A DNA stretch of 42,117 bases from Candidatus Sumerlaeota bacterium (lineage in GTDB: Bacteria; Sumerlaeota; Sumerlaeia; MWCT01): NCBI GenBank assembly GCA_016931135.1, contig JAFGFK010000009.1, forward strand, positions 1-42,117. Direction: 5' to 3'. Each line of letters opens with the position of its first letter. The first letter of the stretch is position 1. The position numbers and the translations under genes were made by a program. The notes beneath the pieces were generated by a model that was not told the DNA's origin, made no database searches, and saw only the letters and a list, made by a program, of their open reading frames with translations. Shown here piece after piece: positions 1 through 7,864 of the stretch.

Positions 1-1
1 C

Positions 2-508
2 AAAAGGGGAAGCGTCATCGGAATCGGGGCTTATCTTCAGTCATCTATTCAGAACAGCATGGACCAGCTGGCATGGGCGCGAGCTCAGGGCGCTGCGGGA
101 TTGAATATATACGATTGGTACAGCGAAGTCGATGCAGCGAGCGGCGCGACGCGCGCCCAGTTTTACTCCGAGCTGAAATCCCAGTTGTATCCCACATGGG
201 CTGACCCTCCGCAGCGCAAGTGGAAGACCGAGCCGACAACAGGCCTATTCGAGGGGAATCTGACGTACAAGGGATTGCCCATAGATCATGGAACGGTCAG
301 AATTGCGGGGCAACCGGAAACCATGACTTATACGGATGGAAGCGGGTGGTACGCCATCCTGGAGGTTTCCCCCGGCTCCCACATCCTGGAATTTTCAAAA
401 CCAGGGCGCTCGGACGCCTTTACTTCAGCCACAATTCCCACTGCAGGCGACATCATAACAGTCAATATGGACCTTTTCCGCGCTATCACTGCCTGGATGA
501 ATTATTGA
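2..508 (+). CDS. C-terminal part of a glycoside-hydrolase-like (GHL10/DUF187-type) exported protein
   Basis: The reading frame is open from the window edge, so the N-terminus is missing; 168 residues remain. The first ~60 residues (IGIGAYLQSS, then WARAQGAAGLNIYDW) resemble the end of the TIM-barrel in GHL10/DUF187 proteins, where the last strands carry a run such as 'ARxxGAxGxxxF'. Residues ~80-165 look like a carboxypeptidase-regulatory or PEGA-type beta-sandwich: GTVRIAG, then YTDGSGWY, then SPGSHILEFSKPG. Such domains usually occur outside the cytoplasm, so a secreted polysaccharide-acting enzyme is the inference. No catalytic residues are in view and the family call rests on a short stretch. 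The gene is followed by a 97-nt gap before the next gene. Confidence 0.6.
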   Translation, partial: KRGSVIGIGAYLQSSIQNSMDQLAWARAQGAAGLNIYDWYSEVDAASGATRAQFYSELKSQLYPTWADPPQRKWKTEPTTGLFEGNLTYKGLPIDHGTVRIAGQPETMTYTDGSGWYAILEVSPGSHILEFSKPGRSDAFTSATIPTAGDIITVNMDLFRAITAWMNY

Positions 509-561
509 TGTTTTTATAGGCGCTCATCCGTATTCCCATGTACTTTTTTATAAAAATTAGA

Positions 562-591
562 TTGACCCCAAGTGAAAGGTAAGGCTATTTC
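562..591 (+). promoter_or_regulatory. Possible sigma70-type promoter for the heptose adenylyltransferase gene
   Basis: TTGACC (562-567) is followed after 18 nt by TATTTC (586-591). It lies just upstream of the GTG start at 606, so the leader would be very short. The match is weak and is judged by eye. Confidence 0.25.
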
Positions 592-605
592 TTTCAAGAA
601 TAAAA

Positions 606-1091
606 GTGAGTGAACAAAAGATAAAATCACTGGAAAATTTAATTCCCATAATGCGGGAATTAAAAAACGAGGGAAAAAGGATTGTCTTGACCAATGGCTG
701 TTTCGACCTGATCCATGCGGGACATACGCGTCTTCTAAGCATGGCAAGGGGAATGGGCGATATCCTGATCGCAGCCTTGAATACGGATGATTCCATAAGA
801 AGGTTGAAAGGCGAAAAAAGGCCTATCCTGGATCAAAAACAGCGGGGACTGATTCTCTCGTCCTTTTCTTCCGTGGATTATGTGATTTTCTTTGATGAGG
901 ATACGCCCGAGGAAATCATCCGGGAAATGAAACCCGATGTCCTTGTCAAAGGCGGCGAATACGCCATGGATGAGGTGGTGGGAAGGCAAAAGGTATGGGA
1001 TTCTGGCGGCGAGGTAACAATAGTCACACCCCATGCCGGGCATTCGACGACAAACTTAATAAAAGAAATTCTCAATCGTTTCGTTCAATAA
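606..1091 (+). CDS. rfaE2: D-glycero-beta-D-manno-heptose 1-phosphate adenylyltransferase (RfaE2/HldE C-terminal type)
   Basis: This cytidylyltransferase-like enzyme activates heptose-1-phosphate with ATP to give ADP-heptose for lipopolysaccharide inner core synthesis. The N-terminal part holds TNGCFDLIHAGH, the HxGH nucleotide-binding signature, and the family segment VLVKGGEYAMDEVVG follows near residue 115. At 161 residues it matches the stand-alone RfaE2 form rather than the fused HldE kinase-transferase. The start is GTG at 606; a later ATG near 651 would cut into the usual N-terminal helix. The kinase partner (RfaE1) and the rest of the heptose pathway are not in the window. Its presence suggests an outer membrane with heptose-containing glycans, but ADP-heptose is also used for S-layer and other glycans. 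Confidence 0.9.
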   Translation: MSEQKIKSLENLIPIMRELKNEGKRIVLTNGCFDLIHAGHTRLLSMARGMGDILIAALNTDDSIRRLKGEKRPILDQKQRGLILSSFSSVDYVIFFDEDTPEEIIREMKPDVLVKGGEYAMDEVVGRQKVWDSGGEVTIVTPHAGHSTTNLIKEILNRFVQ

Positions 1092-1117
1092 CATATCTAA
1101 AAGGAGTATGGGATACA

Positions 1118-1555
1118 ATGGCAAGAATCAAACAGATCAAGAAAGAGCCCAGTGAAGATGACATCGAGATTGGAGACCAGGTAAAACATTCCAAATTCGG
1201 AACTGGAACCGTGCTTTATAAAAGCGGAAGCGGGGAGCGGGCAAAAGCCATTGTCGTCTTCCCGGAAGAAGGTCAGAAAAAACTTTTACTCAGATACGCC
1301 AAAATGAAGAAAATCAAAGAGGCGAAATCCGCTGAAGAACTCCCCGGGGAACTCCCTGAAGAGCAAATCATTCAAGCGCTCGATGATTCCGTATCCGCGC
1401 CCAAGAAAAAACGCGGCAGAAAAGCCAAAGAAATCGAGGAAGAGCATATAGAGGAAACGGACAGAGACGCGGAAGAGGAAGAAGAAGAAGAAATCGAGGA
1501 GAAAGAGGCGGATGATGACCGCAATGAATCCACGGATGAGTACTTCAATGAGTGA
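1118..1555 (+). CDS. Stand-alone UvrD/PcrA-C-terminal-Tudor-like protein with acidic tail
   Basis: This 145-residue protein starts at ATG 1118 behind AAGGAG (1101-1106). Residues ~18-65 read GDQVKHSKFGTGTVL, then a V-F-P-E-E-G segment and QKKLLLRYAKMKKI. This closely resembles the Tudor-like domain that ends UvrD/PcrA helicases and binds RNA polymerase (v.H..FG.G.V...V.F...G.K.L...A.L). After it comes a linker with KKKRGRKAK (AT-hook-like) and a strongly acidic Glu/Asp tail from ~residue 105. No helicase motifs are present. An interaction with RNA polymerase or nucleic acid is inferred from the domain only. The gene overlaps gatC by 8 nt, so the two are probably co-transcribed. Confidence 0.65.
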   Translation: MARIKQIKKEPSEDDIEIGDQVKHSKFGTGTVLYKSGSGERAKAIVVFPEEGQKKLLLRYAKMKKIKEAKSAEELPGELPEEQIIQALDDSVSAPKKKRGRKAKEIEEEHIEETDRDAEEEEEEEIEEKEADDDRNESTDEYFNE

Positions 1556-1850
1556 AGGAAGAATCAACCGCCTGGAAATCCAGCATGTCGCCCTCCTATC
1601 CAGACTCCATCTGACGGAAGAAGATATTACCGAACATACTGTCATCTTAAACCGTATCCTGGAATATTTCGCCAAATTGAATGAATTGGATACCGAAGGG
1701 GTATCCTGCACCTCTCATTCCATAAACATGAACAATGTCTTCCGCGAGGATGTCGCCACCCCCTCCCTTACAGCTGAAGACGCCCTTGCCAATGCCCCGG
1801 AAAAGGAATTGAATTGTTTCAAGGTTCCCCAAATCATTCAGGAGGGTTAA
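1548..1850 (+). CDS. gatC: Aspartyl/glutamyl-tRNA amidotransferase subunit C
   Basis: GatC is the small subunit that stabilises GatA and GatB in the GatCAB complex, which converts Glu-tRNA(Gln) and/or Asp-tRNA(Asn) to the amidated forms. The 100-residue protein shows the family pattern: IQHVALLSRLHLTEED near the start, a helix with ILEYFAKLNELDTEGV, and then the extended tail with FREDVATPSL and FKVPQIIQEG. The ATG at 1548 sits inside the 3' end of the Tudor-like gene; an in-frame ATG at 1536 is an alternative start. Order gatC-gatA-gatB is the common operon order. Confidence 0.93.
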   Translation: MSEGRINRLEIQHVALLSRLHLTEEDITEHTVILNRILEYFAKLNELDTEGVSCTSHSINMNNVFREDVATPSLTAEDALANAPEKELNCFKVPQIIQEG

Positions 1851-1864
1851 AAGCATAAAGCGCC

Positions 1865-3325
1865 TTGAAAGTATACGAACTGTCAGTGAAAGAAGCAAGG
1901 GATAGACTCCTTCAAAGGGAAATATCCAGCCGCGAACTCACCCTGGGCGTTCTGGAACGAATCCGGGAGATCGATCCAAAGATTCACGCCTACCTTGAGG
2001 TGTCTGAAGAACTTGCCATGGAACAGGCTGAGGAGGCGGACAAACGCCTTGCAAAGGGAGATAACATCTCCCCCCTTACCGGCATTCCCATCGCCATCAA
2101 GGATAACATCTGCGCAAAAGGCGTCCGGACCACGTGCGCCTCCCGCATCCTTGAAAATTTCACCCCCCCCTATGATGCCACTGTTATATCCCATCTAAAG
2201 CAAGCCGGCGCTGTTATCCTGGGAAAAACCAACATGGATGAATTTGCCATGGGCTCATCCACAGAAAACTCCGGTTTTCAAATCACCCGGAATCCCTGGA
2301 ATCTGGAACGAATTCCGGGCGGTTCAAGCGGTGGTTCCGCGGCAGCCGTTGCCTCCGATATGGCGATCTGCGCCCTGGGATCCGATACCGGGGGCTCCAT
2401 CCGCCAGCCCGCCTCCTATTGCAGCGTTGTTGGTTTGAAACCGACCTATGGACGCGTTTCCCGGTACGGTCTTGTGGCGTACGGCTCTTCCCTGGATCAG
2501 ATCGGTCCCCTTACGAAAAACGTGATCGATGCCGCCATTGTGTTATCAGCGATTGCGGGACATGATCCCAGGGACTCTACAAGCGTAAACAAGCCGGTTC
2601 CGGATTATACGTCTTATTGCAGGGAAGAGATCGAGGGGCTGCGGATCGGCGTTCCCCGGGAATATTTCGCTGAAGGTATGGATCCTGAAGTGGCTAACCT
2701 GGTTCATTCCGCCATCAGGCGCATGGAGGAGATGGGAGCGGAAATCGTGGACATCTCCCTCCCCCATACCCAATACGCCATTGCCTGTTATTACATCTGC
2801 GCCATGGCGGAAGCCAGTTCCAATCTTGCGCGTTATGACGGGGCGCATTATGGTTATCGCGCCCCCGATACCGACAATATCATTGAAATGTACAGTAAGA
2901 CACGGGCGCAGGGTTTCGGCGCAGAGGTCAAACGGCGCATCATGCTGGGAACTTACGCCCTTTCAGCCGGGTATTATGACGCCTATTATCTCAAGGCGCT
3001 CCGGGTAAGAACCCTGATCAAGCGGGATTTCGAGAATGCCTTTGAAAAGGTCGATATCGTTGCGACTCCCGTTACTCCGACCGCGGCTTTTAAAATAGGG
3101 GAAAAGATCACCGATCCCCTGACCATGTATCTTTCGGATATCTACACGATATCCCTCAACCTGGCGGGTATGTGCGGGATATCGATACCCTGCGGTTTCA
3201 CCGGAGGCTCTCTGCCGGTTGGATTGCAGCTGATTGCGAATATATTTCAGGAGGATATTCTTTTCCGGGCTGCTTACGCTTATGAACAATCCACCCCGCA
3301 TCATAAAAGGAAGCCGGACATTTAA
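1865..3325 (+). CDS. gatA: Aspartyl/glutamyl-tRNA amidotransferase subunit A
   Basis: GatA is the glutaminase subunit, an amidase-signature enzyme that releases ammonia from glutamine and feeds it to GatB. The Ser-cisSer-Lys triad is visible: Lys79 in [10 protein letters not shown], Ser154 in [10 protein letters not shown] and Ser178 in DTGGSIRQP, the same spacing as in characterised GatA proteins. Length is 486 residues, normal for the family. The apparent start is TTG at 1865, 14 nt after gatC; the AGGAGG at the end of gatC lies rather far upstream of it. The TAA stop merges directly into the heptamer repeat tract that separates it from gatB. Confidence 0.96.
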   Translation: MKVYELSVKEARDRLLQREISSRELTLGVLERIREIDPKIHAYLEVSEELAMEQAEEADKRLAKGDNISPLTGIPIAIKDNICAKGVRTTCASRILENFTPPYDATVISHLKQAGAVILGKTNMDEFAMGSSTENSGFQITRNPWNLERIPGGSSGGSAAAVASDMAICALGSDTGGSIRQPASYCSVVGLKPTYGRVSRYGLVAYGSSLDQIGPLTKNVIDAAIVLSAIAGHDPRDSTSVNKPVPDYTSYCREEIEGLRIGVPREYFAEGMDPEVANLVHSAIRRMEEMGAEIVDISLPHTQYAIACYYICAMAEASSNLARYDGAHYGYRAPDTDNIIEMYSKTRAQGFGAEVKRRIMLGTYALSAGYYDAYYLKALRVRTLIKRDFENAFEKVDIVATPVTPTAAFKIGEKITDPLTMYLSDIYTISLNLAGMCGISIPCGFTGGSLPVGLQLIANIFQEDILFRAAYAYEQSTPHHKRKPDI

Positions 3326-3430
3326 AATGAAAAATGAAAAACGAAAAATGAAAAATGAAAAACGAAAAATGAAAAACGAAAAACGGAAAACGGAAAATGA
3401 GAAACGAAAAAATGAAGAACGAGAAATGAA
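3326..3430 (+). repeat. Tandem heptamer tract (AAAAYGR units) between gatA and gatB
   Basis: About 105 nt made of 7-nt units such as AAAATGA, AAAACGA and AAAACGG, starting at the gatA stop codon and ending at the conserved start of gatB. Three units make a 21-nt period, so the gatB frame stays open through it and reads repeats of MKNEKRK. The other frames contain many ATG codons followed shortly by TGA. The same 19 nt (TAAAATGAAAAATGAAAAA) recur at the 3' end of the carbamoyltransferase gene near 13.97 kb. Confidence 0.9.
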
Positions 3431-4871
3431 AATGGATTTGGAACCTGTCATTGGAATAGAGATACACACGGAACTATCCACGAAATCCAAGATATTTTGC
3501 GGGTGTTCCACAAAGTTCGGTTCTTCTCCCAATACCCAGACGTGTCCGGTTTGCCTGGGTATGCCCGGTTCGCTGCCGGTTCTCAATAAAACCGCTCTGG
3601 AATATACAATCAGGACCGCGCTTGCCCTTCATTGCGAAATAACAGAACATACCACCTTCGATCGAAAGAATTACTACTACCCCGACCTTCCTAAAAATTA
3701 TCAGATATCCCAGAATTACGCCTGCCTGGGTTATAACGGCTGGATCGAGATTTCATCAGGAAAGGGAGTCAAGCGAATCGGAATACACAATGTTCACCTT
3801 GAAGAGGACGCCGGGAAAAACATTCATCCCGAATCGGGAGATTCCAAGGAATACAGCCTGGTTGACCTGAACCGCGCAGGTATGCCCCTGATCGAAATTG
3901 TCTCGGCCCCGGATATGAACGGGGCGAATGACGCCATGGCTTATATGACCATCATGAAAAACCTGCTCCAGTACCTGGAGGCGTCGGATTGCCGGATGCA
4001 GGAGGGGCACCTCAGGTTCGAGGTCAACATCTCCCTGAAACCGAAGGATTCCCGGCGTTTGGGAACCCGGGTAGAAATCAAGAATCTCAACTCCATGAAG
4101 GTGGCGCTTAAAAGCATCGAATACGAGATAGAACGGCAGAAAGAAGTTCTGGAATCGGGCGGGGAAGTAGATCAGGAGACTCGTTTATGGGATGAAGCGG
4201 CTGGGATTACAAGAACCATGAGAACAAAGGAATTCGCCCAGGATTACCGTTATTTCCCGGAACCGGACCTGGTGGAAATACATATCACCCCCGAGTGGCG
4301 GGAGGAAATCCGCAAACATCTTCCCGAGCTGCAGGGACAAAAGCGCAACCGGTTCATATCCCAGTATGGACTCCCCGAATATGACGCCTCTATCCTTACG
4401 GGAAATAAGCTCCTGGCGGATTATTACGAGGAATGCGTCCGTATCCATTCCAATCCCAAAACAGCCAGCAACTGGATCATGACGGAACTTCTTCGCGAGT
4501 TGAATCAAAAGGAATGGGAACCGGATACATGCCCGGTAACTTCAGCCCACATGGGAAACCTTATAAAACTCATGGATGAAGGAGTAATAAGCGGAAAAAT
4601 AGGCAAACAGGTGTTTTCAGAAATGCTGGATACCGGCAAGATGCCAGGGGAAATCATCCGAGATAAGGGTCTGGCGCAAATTACGAGCGAGGATGAAATT
4701 TCCGGTATAGTGGAAGCGGTCATGAAAGAAAACGAGGGAACCGTGGAAGCCATCCGGGGAGGAAGAAACAAGGCGATGGGATTTCTGGTAGGAGAGATCA
4801 TGAAAAAAAGCCGCGGAAAGGCTAATCCCAAACTGGTCAATGAGATATTGAAGAAGAAAATCGGCGTCTGA
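3426..4871 (+). CDS. gatB: Aspartyl/glutamyl-tRNA amidotransferase subunit B
   Basis: GatB binds the mischarged tRNA, phosphorylates the side-chain carboxylate and transfers ammonia from GatA. The N-terminal GatB catalytic domain begins EPVIGIEIHTELSTKSKIF, with CGC and CPVCLGMPG cysteines that fit the zinc site, RKNYYYPDLPKNYQISQ, and later DYRYFPEPDL; the C-terminal YqeY-like domain ends KANPKLVNEILKKKIG. Family alignments start at M-x-x-E-P, so ATG 3426 or 3432 fits best. The frame stays open to ATG 3327, one nt after the gatA stop, which would add a 33-residue Lys/Glu-rich extension encoded by the repeat tract. No convincing ribosome-binding site is seen at any of these starts. Confidence 0.94.
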   Translation: MKMDLEPVIGIEIHTELSTKSKIFCGCSTKFGSSPNTQTCPVCLGMPGSLPVLNKTALEYTIRTALALHCEITEHTTFDRKNYYYPDLPKNYQISQNYACLGYNGWIEISSGKGVKRIGIHNVHLEEDAGKNIHPESGDSKEYSLVDLNRAGMPLIEIVSAPDMNGANDAMAYMTIMKNLLQYLEASDCRMQEGHLRFEVNISLKPKDSRRLGTRVEIKNLNSMKVALKSIEYEIERQKEVLESGGEVDQETRLWDEAAGITRTMRTKEFAQDYRYFPEPDLVEIHITPEWREEIRKHLPELQGQKRNRFISQYGLPEYDASILTGNKLLADYYEECVRIHSNPKTASNWIMTELLRELNQKEWEPDTCPVTSAHMGNLIKLMDEGVISGKIGKQVFSEMLDTGKMPGEIIRDKGLAQITSEDEISGIVEAVMKENEGTVEAIRGGRNKAMGFLVGEIMKKSRGKANPKLVNEILKKKIGV

Positions 4872-4915
4872 ATCGCCCTCGAACATTCAAAATTTGATAT
4901 TTAATCATTTTAAAC

Positions 4916-4943
4916 TTGCCTTTTTTCCCTCAAAAGATATATA
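4916..4943 (+). promoter_or_regulatory. Possible promoter for the PP2C phosphatase gene
   Basis: TTGCCT (4916-4921), a 16-nt spacer and TATATA (4938-4943) lie in the 115-nt gap after gatB. The AT-rich run continues to about 4946, so the exact -10 is ambiguous. An AGGAA ribosome-binding site (4972-4976) follows, ahead of ATG 4987. Confidence 0.3.
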
Positions 4944-4986
4944 TATAAGCGTAATTATAACGTTTCGAGTCAGGAACTTTCGTAAG

Positions 4987-5754
4987 ATGAAAATAGAATC
5001 CTTTGGAATTACGGATGTCGGGCGACGCAGAGCCCATAACGAAGACAGCCTGAGTATATCGGACGATCTTCGGCTTTACCTCGTTGCGGACGGCATGGGA
5101 GGGCATAACGCCGGAGAGGTGGCTTCCTCTACCGCCGTCGATACCATTATGAAGTTCGTCAGGCGCTGCGTAGAAGATAAGGAATTCACCTGGCCCTTTG
5201 GACTCAATTCCTCCCTTTCCGAAGAAGCGAATATACTTCTAACCGCCATAAGAATAGCCAATCGAAACGTCTGCCTTCGCGCCGGGGAACGTTACGAGTA
5301 CAGTGGAATGGGCACCACCATTGTCGGCTTGTACATGGAGAAACAAAATATCGCCCATATCGCTCATGTGGGGGATTCCCGGGCTTATGTCATAAGAGAT
5401 AACAACTTGAATCAGATAACGACAGATCACTCCTGGGTAAATGAACAGATACAAAAAAACATCCTCACCCAGAAAGACGCGCGAAATCATCGTTGGAAAA
5501 ACGTAATCACCCGAGCGCTTGGCAATAAACTCAACGTGGAAATCGATCTGAACTCCATTGAAATCCATCCGGATGACCAGATTCTTCTCTGCACCGATGG
5601 GTTGTCTTCCATGATAGACGATCCATCAATTCTCAAGATCATTCAGGAGGAGGAACCCGGTCCGGAAAAAGTCTGCAAAAACCTTATCCAGTTGGCGAAT
5701 GAAAAAGGCGGACTGGATAATATCACGGTAGTTCTGCTGAAGTTTACGCAATGA
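4987..5754 (+). CDS. PP2C-family (PPM/Stp1-like) serine/threonine protein phosphatase
   Basis: This is a metal-dependent phosphatase that would remove phosphate from Ser/Thr residues, usually opposing Hanks-type kinases. The 255 residues carry the PP2C motifs in order: RRRAHNEDS, VADGMGGHNAGE (metal-binding Asp), GMGTTIVG, HVGDSRAYVIR, LLCTDGLSSMI and GGLDNITVVLL. No membrane segment is present, so it is cytosolic. The ATG at 4987 is preferred because AGGAA precedes it by ten nt; the frame is open upstream but codes nothing familiar. Its TGA overlaps the ATG of the next gene (ATGA), which suggests translational coupling to the GT-C transferase. No kinase gene is nearby. Confidence 0.92.
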   Translation: MKIESFGITDVGRRRAHNEDSLSISDDLRLYLVADGMGGHNAGEVASSTAVDTIMKFVRRCVEDKEFTWPFGLNSSLSEEANILLTAIRIANRNVCLRAGERYEYSGMGTTIVGLYMEKQNIAHIAHVGDSRAYVIRDNNLNQITTDHSWVNEQIQKNILTQKDARNHRWKNVITRALGNKLNVEIDLNSIEIHPDDQILLCTDGLSSMIDDPSILKIIQEEEPGPEKVCKNLIQLANEKGGLDNITVVLLKFTQ

Positions 5755-7814
5755 AACCTTCGTCCTGCTCCTGTAAAGGTTATATCGTTATCCTCATCAT
5801 CCTGCCCCTGATTGTAACCAAATCCTTATCCGTCGTTTATGAAGGGCAGTCCTGCCTCAACCTTCTTCTTCTCATTATGAGGCTTGCCTCGATCTGCGTT
5901 TTTGCCTTTGTCGCAGCGGGCATGGGGCACTTTTTTCTCAGAAAGAGCGATCTTTTAACCAGCTGTTCGGCGTCCAATTTCTGTTTCTCCATGACAGCTG
6001 GATTTGTTCCTATGGCTTACCTTACCTTTCTCAGCCTGATTCGGATCAGGGGGATTTCGCCATTCCTTCCTTTCGGTTTGATCGCTCTTTACATTTCCTT
6101 GAGGGAGATATCCTTATACTGGGGCGATATTATCCCCAAAAGTCCCGATCGTTTCAGGGAAATCCGGGGAATTAACCTTTTGGCGGTTGTTATTTTGTGT
6201 CTTCTTTTAGTTTATGCCCTGTATTACGCCATGGCGCCGCCTTTTTCCTGGGACGCCCAGGTTTATCATCTCCTTATTCCCAAAATATATTGGCTTGAGA
6301 AAGGTTTTACATCTATCCCCCTGAACGCGTATTCGAACATGCCACACAATCAGGAACTCCTCTACCTTGCAGCCATGTTACTGGGAGATGACGTGGTTTC
6401 CAAACTAGTCCATTTTCTGATGGCGTTTATCTTGAGCCTTTCCATGTACGCCTTTGCCCGACGGTATTTCAATACAAGAACGGGGCTGCTTGCTCCCCTT
6501 TTATTCCTGTGTAATCCGGCTGTTTACGCCCAGCTTGGGATTGCCTATATCGACGTGGGGCTTGCGCTTTTCTGTTTCTGGATGATGGTTTGCCTTGTGG
6601 AGTACTTTCGCTCGGGAAAAACCGGATATATCATTGGGATGGGGATATTTTGCGGAATGGCAATGGGGTCCAAATATACCATGATCTATGCATTCACAAG
6701 CGGGACAATCCTGCTTTTGTTTTCTCCTTACATCCTGTTGAGGGGGGATGATTTTTCCGGCGCGAAATCCGGTATCGACAGGATAATCCGGAAGCAAATC
6801 CGGGCTTTCGGAATTTTCTTCGCTACATCCATTATTCTTCTCATTCCATGGTGGATAAAAAATTACCTGTTTACCGGCAATCCGGTCTATCCCATGATGT
6901 TCAGCGTGTTTGGAGGAAGGGAATGGTCTGCCCAGCAATCGGCGTGGCTGATCGACTGGCAACGGAGCATCGGCATGGGGCGTTCTTTGATCGACTATAT
7001 TCTTCTCCTCGTGAGAATCTTCCTCCCTGGTGAAAAACTCTATGGATACCGCGGTTTCGCAGGCAATCTTTATCCCTGGATTCTGATCACATTGCCTTTT
7101 GGATTCATGGTGAGAGAAAACCGCGGCATAATCAGGATTTTTCTTTTATTCTTCGCCCTATTTTTCATTCAATGGTCTATGGGGTCGCAGCAGATACGTT
7201 TCCTTATTCCTGCGCTCGTTTTTCCCGCTTTAGTGGCGGGAGCGGGCATTGACCGTCTCTCCAGAATCAGGGAGACGCCCCTTGCCTGGATTGCTCCTGT
7301 ATTGATTGCGCTTCTCCCATTGCATCTTTTTGCAGGGCGTATCCTTCCTGAAATCAGGAGGGAGGGCTCATTTTTTCCCATTTTGTTCGGGAATCAGACC
7401 AGGGATCAATTTTTAAGACCCAGGGTGCGTTCCTATCCCTGTTTCGAATACCTCCTGGGTAGATGCAATGAAAAGGAACCAGTCCTGTTCCTTTTCGAGA
7501 ACAAAAGTTATTACTGTCCCCAACCCGCTTATGCGGACAGTATGTTCGAGGCGTCCTTTTTTCTGAATCTTGCCCTGGAATCAGGAAATCCACAGGAATT
7601 CTCCAGGCGCCTGAAACGGTTCAACTGCCGGTACGTGGTTGTGGATCAACTGATCCGAAAGGGAATGCGTCTCCAGGGTGATGCGTGGCTTCTCTCCAAA
7701 AGAGAAAACCGGGAAAATTTTACAAAAGCTCTTGATATCACTGAGAGGTTTATCGAGACTTGTCTTATTAAGGAGTTTGAGGAAAATCAATCCACGGTGT
7801 ATCGTTTTGAATGA
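5751..7814 (+). CDS. Large multi-spanning GT-C (PMT/ArnT-like, GT39-type) glycosyltransferase
   Basis: A 687-residue protein with about a dozen hydrophobic segments spread over the first ~520 residues and a soluble C-terminal part. After the second cluster of segments comes APPFSWDAQVYHLLIPKIY, in the first extracytoplasmic loop. Acidic residues at this place are catalytic in PMT/ArnT enzymes, which move sugars from polyprenyl-phosphate carriers to lipids, proteins or glycans outside the membrane. Here the motif is Asp-Ala rather than the usual Asp-Glu. The gene at 29568-31658 is a clear paralogue with APPSGLDEQQYHL at the same place. The start overlaps the phosphatase stop. The acceptor and sugar cannot be told from sequence. 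Confidence 0.75.
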   Translation: MKPSSCSCKGYIVILIILPLIVTKSLSVVYEGQSCLNLLLLIMRLASICVFAFVAAGMGHFFLRKSDLLTSCSASNFCFSMTAGFVPMAYLTFLSLIRIRGISPFLPFGLIALYISLREISLYWGDIIPKSPDRFREIRGINLLAVVILCLLLVYALYYAMAPPFSWDAQVYHLLIPKIYWLEKGFTSIPLNAYSNMPHNQELLYLAAMLLGDDVVSKLVHFLMAFILSLSMYAFARRYFNTRTGLLAPLLFLCNPAVYAQLGIAYIDVGLALFCFWMMVCLVEYFRSGKTGYIIGMGIFCGMAMGSKYTMIYAFTSGTILLLFSPYILLRGDDFSGAKSGIDRIIRKQIRAFGIFFATSIILLIPWWIKNYLFTGNPVYPMMFSVFGGREWSAQQSAWLIDWQRSIGMGRSLIDYILLLVRIFLPGEKLYGYRGFAGNLYPWILITLPFGFMVRENRGIIRIFLLFFALFFIQWSMGSQQIRFLIPALVFPALVAGAGIDRLSRIRETPLAWIAPVLIALLPLHLFAGRILPEIRREGSFFPILFGNQTRDQFLRPRVRSYPCFEYLLGRCNEKEPVLFLFENKSYYCPQPAYADSMFEASFFLNLALESGNPQEFSRRLKRFNCRYVVVDQLIRKGMRLQGDAWLLSKRENRENFTKALDITERFIETCLIKEFEENQSTVYRFE

Positions 7815-7864
7815 TCGGAGTGGATTTCCCCTCTCAAATATAAGCCTGATAAGGAACTGAAAAA

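Noticed and set aside
3198-3586. Minus-strand ORFs full of Phe/Ile/Phe-Ser repeats opposite the gatA-gatB junction
   Set aside because: They are the reverse reading of the AAAAYGR heptamers and overlap conserved gat coding sequence.
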